A DNA stretch of 39,040 nucleotides, from assembly GCA_024642205.1 (NCBI GenBank), contig JAHEBQ010000020.1, positions 1-39,040 of the forward strand, written 5' to 3'. The stretch comes from Planctomycetaceae bacterium (GTDB lineage: Bacteria; Planctomycetota; Planctomycetia; Pirellulales; Pirellulaceae). The notes beneath the pieces are model-generated. The model was not told the DNA's origin. It saw only the letters and a list, made by a program, of their open reading frames with translations, and made no database searches. A program made the translations under genes and the position numbers. Numbering within the stretch: the first letter of the stretch is position 1; each line of letters opens with the position of its first letter. Shown one piece after another: positions 35,823-39,040 of this stretch.

Positions 35823-37232
35823 TTACCACTCATTGGCGATGGCCCGCGGATTCTCCAGCCCCAATTTTTTCATTTTCTTGTAAAGCGTCGTGCGATTAAC
35901 GCCCAACTGATCAGCCGTCTCGTTGCGATTCCAGTTATTCTCTCGAAGTGACTGAAGAATGATCTGCCGTTCCGGACCCTCAAGTGCTTCCTTCAACGTT
36001 TGGCGCTGCCCAGCGGGTGCGATCGTCAGCGTGCTGGCGTGGCAACTGTTAATGTGGGCAGGCAAGTCCTGGATGCCAAGCTCGGGGCCATTTCCAAGGA
36101 GCACCGCCCGTTCCACAATATTCTGAAGTTCTCGAACGTTGCCGGGCCAATTGTACTGCTGCAGCGACTGAATGGCTGCTTGATTGAAACCGGTGATCTG
36201 CTTGCCTTCTTCTTTGCAGACCTTTTCCAGAAAATGCTTTGCCAGGGTGGGAATATCCGAGGGCCGTTCACGAAGCGCTGGAAGTTCAATATTGATCACG
36301 TTGACGCGGTAATAAAGATCCTGTCGGAACCGGCCTTCCGCAACCGCCTTGGACAGGTCCTCGTTGGTTGCCAGCACAATCCGCGTATTGACCTTGAAGG
36401 TCTCGGTTCCACCGACTTGTTCAAATTCAAGTTCCTGAAGCACCCGCAAAAGTTTGACCTGAAGACCGGGAGAGGCCGTTCCGATTTCGTCGAGAAAAAT
36501 CGTACCTCCATCTGCCTGCTTGAACTTGCCCACTTTGTTGCCCGTTGCCCCGGTAAACGAACCGGTAACATGGCCGAACAATTCGCTTTCAAGCAAATTT
36601 TCGGGAAGTGCACCGCAAGCGACTTCCACGAACGGCGCCTTGCGGCGGTTGGATCGTTGGTGAATGGCTCGGGCGATCAAGGATTTTCCGGTTCCACTTT
36701 CGCCCGTAATCAAGACCGTCGCTTTGGTGTCTGCAATGTTATCCACCATGTCGAATGTTTTCTGCATCCGGAAATCGTTCCCGACAATGCTGCCCCGACC
36801 AAATCGCTGGTCAAGTTGCGTCTTGAGTTGCTCGTTCTCCTCGAGAACTTTTTGCTGCGACAGGGCGCGATCAAACGCCATCAGAATTTCGTCGTCGATC
36901 AGCGGCTTGGCCAGTAGATCGAAGGCTCCCGCACGGATGGCTTCAATTCCGGTTTCGACTGTGGCGTATCCGGTCATCAACAGCACGACTACGTTAGGGT
37001 GATGTTTTTTGCACTCGGCCAACAACATCAATCCGTCGTCGGCGCCAAGTCGCAAATCGAACAGCGCAAGGTCGATCGTTTTTTCATTAAGAATCTTTCT
37101 TGCTGATTCGCAATTGGCTGCCAGGCAGACTTGATAGCCCTGGTCAACCAGCCAAGAACCCATCGATTCAAGCAAATGTTGGTCATCATCAACAAGGAGG
37201 ATTTGTGAGTTTCTGGATGCGCTCTTTTTCAT
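35823..37232 (-). CDS. NtrC-family sigma-54 response regulator
   Basis: 469 aa. The receiver domain is at 10-125 with the acidic pocket DDD at 15-17, phospho-acceptor Asp59 (ALFDLRLG), the switch Thr in LLMTGYA and Lys109 in LLAKPL. The AAA+ domain contains Walker A GESGTGKS at 177-184, the sigma-54 contact loop GSFTGA at 224-229 (usual form GAFTGA) and Walker B GGTIFLDE at 242-249. The C-terminal Fis-type HTH is NRNETADQLGVNRTTLYKKM. It activates sigma-54 promoters after phosphorylation by a histidine kinase; no kinase gene is in the window. It is divergent from a NarL-type regulator across 343 bp. No Shine-Dalgarno is obvious. Confidence 0.95.
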   Translation of the reverse strand: MKKSASRNSQILLVDDDQHLLESMGSWLVDQGYQVCLAANCESARKILNEKTIDLALFDLRLGADDGLMLLAECKKHHPNVVVLLMTGYATVETGIEAIRAGAFDLLAKPLIDDEILMAFDRALSQQKVLEENEQLKTQLDQRFGRGSIVGNDFRMQKTFDMVDNIADTKATVLITGESGTGKSLIARAIHQRSNRRKAPFVEVACGALPENLLESELFGHVTGSFTGATGNKVGKFKQADGGTIFLDEIGTASPGLQVKLLRVLQELEFEQVGGTETFKVNTRIVLATNEDLSKAVAEGRFRQDLYYRVNVINIELPALRERPSDIPTLAKHFLEKVCKEEGKQITGFNQAAIQSLQQYNWPGNVRELQNIVERAVLLGNGPELGIQDLPAHINSCHASTLTIAPAGQRQTLKEALEGPERQIILQSLRENNWNRNETADQLGVNRTTLYKKMKKLGLENPRAIANEW

Positions 37233-37575
37233 GAGTCTAATTCGTTTCTACAACTCGGATCGGTCAAATGTCCAAATAGTGGACGTTTGATGCGGGTCTA
37301 ACTGGGTGAATAAATACAACGTGGTTTGTTTATTTAGGTCACCGTTTGTCAACTTTCACCCCGAATCCCTCGAGAACACCAATTTTGAGGGGTAATGTTG
37401 GTTGTTTTGATTATTCTTTATTAATTGAATAAATTTGCATTCCACTAATTTCTTTCCCCAGCTAAAAAAGACGTACCATCCGTGCGATTCTTGACACTTT
37501 CAGATCGCGCGGGGCGGTCTAAAAGGTACGCAAAAAGATGCGAAACAAAGGGCTTAACCACGAAAATCTGACAAA
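37233..37575. other. Divergent promoter region between two response-regulator genes
   Basis: 343 bp, with an AT-rich core at about 37300-37450 containing several short inverted repeats of the type TTTATT/AATAAA. A -35-like TTGACA is at 37491-37496 upstream of the NarL-type gene, but no -10 at the right spacing was found. No sigma-54 -24/-12 element was recognised. Confidence 0.4.
37268..37286. promoter_or_regulatory. Near-perfect palindrome upstream of the NtrC-type gene
   Basis: ATGTCCA-N5-TGGACGT, with 7-bp arms differing at one position, 36 bp upstream of the NtrC-type start codon. This is a candidate operator for a dimeric regulator, possibly one of the two divergent regulators. Confidence 0.35.
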
Positions 37576-38205
37576 ATGCCATTGAAAATTGTTATTGCAG
37601 ATGATCACCCGATTATCCGCGATGGGATTTCGAGGGTAATCCAGGACACGGGAATCGAGATTGTTGGCCATGTTGATTCAACCGACAAAATTGTCGAATC
37701 AATCACCACTCATCAGCCCACAGTTCTTGTTACCGAAGTCCGAATCGGAGGGCACGATGCACTCAAGGCTCTTGAAAAGCTAAATCTCGAGGGGCGTGAG
37801 TGCAGCGTGGTCGTTTTTACTGCCTATTCCAATCCAACCAATATTGCACGTGCGGGCGCACTCGGTTGTCATGACTTTATCCTCAAGACATCCTCCGCTG
37901 ATTTGCTGGTCTCTGCCATCAAGAATGCGGCCTGCGGCAACGCAACACCGATCTCGAGCCTTTTGGTCAAAACCAAAACTCGCATGCGTAACTGTTCACC
38001 CGGAGAAGTTGAAAGTCCGTTGACTAACCGTGAATTGCAGGTCCTAAGACATGTCTCCATGGGGCTGAGTAATCGCGAAATCGGAAAATCCCTCGGGATA
38101 AGTGTCGAAACGGTGAAAGAGCACGTGCAAAATATCCTGCGGAAACTCGATGTCAACGACCGAACCCAGGCGGCTGTTTGGGCTCTCAAAATCGGACTGA
38201 CTTAG
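37576..38205 (+). CDS. NarL/LuxR-type response regulator with Glu at the phospho-acceptor position
   Basis: 209 aa. The receiver domain is at 3-118: acidic pair Asp9-Asp10 (IADDHP), switch Thr82 (VFTAYS) and Lys104 (FILKTSS) are intact. The residue in the phospho-acceptor position, at the end of strand 3 (VLVTEVRIGG), is Glu54, where the family has Asp. The DNA-binding LuxR HTH spans 148-205: LTNRELQVLRHVSMGLSNRE and GISVETVKEHVQNILRKL. Glu at this position often mimics the phosphorylated state, so the protein may be active without a kinase; that is inference. No kinase gene is nearby. The stop codon touches a 12-bp tandem repeat array. Divergent from the NtrC-type gene. Confidence 0.92.
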   Translation: MPLKIVIADDHPIIRDGISRVIQDTGIEIVGHVDSTDKIVESITTHQPTVLVTEVRIGGHDALKALEKLNLEGRECSVVVFTAYSNPTNIARAGALGCHDFILKTSSADLLVSAIKNAACGNATPISSLLVKTKTRMRNCSPGEVESPLTNRELQVLRHVSMGLSNREIGKSLGISVETVKEHVQNILRKLDVNDRTQAAVWALKIGLT

Positions 38206-38252
38206 GCACACCCCAGGGCACACCCCAGGGCACACCCCAGGGCACACCCCAG
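38205..38252. repeat. Tandem array of four perfect 12-bp repeats
   Basis: GGCACACCCCAG repeated four times without change, beginning at the last base of the preceding gene's stop codon. The 12-bp unit keeps the reading frame, and read-through would add Gly-Thr-Pro-Gln units. It lies in the short gap before the convergent DUF1570 gene. Perfect copies suggest recent expansion. Confidence 0.9.
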
Positions 38253-38305
38253 GACCCACTGCGGGATTGCCTGCCAAACCGATTTCTCACCAAACGGAAT
38301 TCGGA

Positions 38306-39040
38306 CTATTTTGAACTGGACGGGATCCGCAGGTCGGCAAAGAATCGCTCCATTTGGGCTTCCAAACCAGACATGTCGCCACCGAATGCATCCGCAAAAT
38401 CGGCAGCTCGATGTTCCGGTGAGTATTCCGAGAAGTCTTTCCGCCGGCCGTCCATTTGCAAAAACCGATGGTAATAGCTGGGCATTTTCTCGCTAAAAAA
38501 GAACGACATGCCCCAGGAAATCGCGTAAGCAACCTGCGGTTCGCTGCGGAAGAGTTCGTTGCTCATCACCAGACTGGCCATTTTCCCCTTGACCTTGCCC
38601 TGCTCGTAGTAAGCCCTGAGCTGAGTCAGGCGATCGCGATTGATCCGATCCGATTGGGCGGAATAGTACATGCTGTTATTCACACCTTGGGCTTCGAATA
38701 ACATCGCCAGTCCTTCGCTGGCCCATCGAACCACCGGACCAAACCGGCTATGAACCCCCGTGTTAAACGCCGTTTGGTGAGTCGCTTCGTGGATGATCGT
38801 GTCGGTGTTAAAAAACCAGTCTTTGTCGCTCGATCGACCGCCCGACTGGTCGTACGTAATGACTCGATTGCTGCGTGGCGAATAATAACCAAGAATTTCA
38901 GAATCGTATTGGTGGTAGGAAGTCAAGAATCGGTCGAATTCATTCCGCGTTCGCAAGACAACCGCAACCAGTGGAAATTCCGGCTGCTCCAACTTGAATC
39001 CTCGTGTCGAAAAGTAGGCGCTGAACCGCGAATACAGCTC
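38306..39040 (-). CDS. DUF1570 domain protein, putative metallopeptidase-like (N-terminus outside window)
   Basis: The frame runs off the right window edge; 244 codons are visible, ending with ADLRIPSSSK. The central motif TIIHEATHQTAFN contains HExxH (HEATH), and WASEGLAMLFEA follows about 30 residues later, giving the Glu of a gluzincin-type zinc site. The preceding stretch GYYSPRSNRVITYDQSGG is typical of DUF1570, a family common in planctomycetes. A TTG at 38992 could start a shorter protein, but the sequence upstream (ELYSRFSAYFSTRGFK) reads as coding, so the gene very probably begins beyond the window. Function unknown; a peptidase role is inferred from the motif. It converges with the response-regulator gene across the 12-bp repeats. 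Confidence 0.85.
   Translation of the reverse strand, partial: ELYSRFSAYFSTRGFKLEQPEFPLVAVVLRTRNEFDRFLTSYHQYDSEILGYYSPRSNRVITYDQSGGRSSDKDWFFNTDTIIHEATHQTAFNTGVHSRFGPVVRWASEGLAMLFEAQGVNNSMYYSAQSDRINRDRLTQLRAYYEQGKVKGKMASLVMSNELFRSEPQVAYAISWGMSFFFSEKMPSYYHRFLQMDGRRKDFSEYSPEHRAADFADAFGGDMSGLEAQMERFFADLRIPSSSK

Noticed and set aside
38205..38252. The tandem 12-bp repeats considered as a CRISPR array.
   Set aside because: The units are contiguous with no spacers and are far shorter than CRISPR repeats; no cas gene is present.
1..39040. tRNA, rRNA, insertion sequence or prophage genes anywhere in the window.
   Set aside because: No tRNA T-loop/acceptor pattern was found in the intergenic gaps by eye, and no transposase, integrase or phage structural motifs appear in the translated frames.

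Overview
The window reads as a chromosomal segment of a planctomycete, most likely from the Pirellulaceae/Pirellulales. Base composition is moderate by eye. The gene content is typical of that group: a MoxR/DUF58/BatA-type operon, a secreted TPR plus PQQ-like propeller protein, a DUF1570 protein, a ClpS variant, and many starts without a clear Shine-Dalgarno sequence. Assignments rest on motifs read in the sequence and on recalled family knowledge; no database search was run.

Layout. Positions 1-6084 (minus strand) hold a MoxR AAA+ ATPase, a DUF58 protein, a BatA-like membrane protein with an amidotransferase-like domain, and a TPR/propeller protein cut by the window edge. Positions 6703-9779 (plus) hold a membrane-anchored VWA protein and a large secreted beta-rich protein. 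Positions 10045-11598 (plus) hold a PIG-L/BshB-type deacetylase and an alpha/beta hydrolase. Positions 11652-14232 (minus) hold a TPR-like membrane protein and a membrane-anchored, highly charged coiled-coil protein. A DUF393 thiol-redox protein is at 14861-15367.

Positions 15829-20278 form a sugar-acid module: a GntP permease, divergent from an FAH-family enzyme and a YjhG/YagF-type pentonate dehydratase. Together they suggest import of an aldonic acid such as D-xylonate and two successive dehydrations to 2-oxoglutarate semialdehyde (a Weimberg-like route).

Positions 20387-21949 (minus) are dnaJ-like, rnpA and yidD in tight succession. Positions 22364-23881 (plus) encode a primary sigma factor followed by a good intrinsic terminator. 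Next come a putative zinc metallopeptidase and an ATP-grasp ligase (24609-26877), an M61-type PDZ peptidase (27011-29092, minus), a short-type adenylate kinase (29623-30273), serS (30580-31860, minus) and an M20 dipeptidase (31981-33372, minus). A ClpS-like adaptor with altered binding residues and an MtaB-type tRNA methylthiotransferase follow (33746-35679).

The right end carries two divergent response regulators. One is an NtrC-type activator with an intact phospho-acceptor; the other is a NarL/LuxR-type protein whose phospho-acceptor Asp is replaced by Glu. Four perfect copies of a 12-bp repeat abut the stop codon of the second regulator, before a partial DUF1570 gene. No rRNA, tRNA, CRISPR array, insertion sequence or prophage was recognised.
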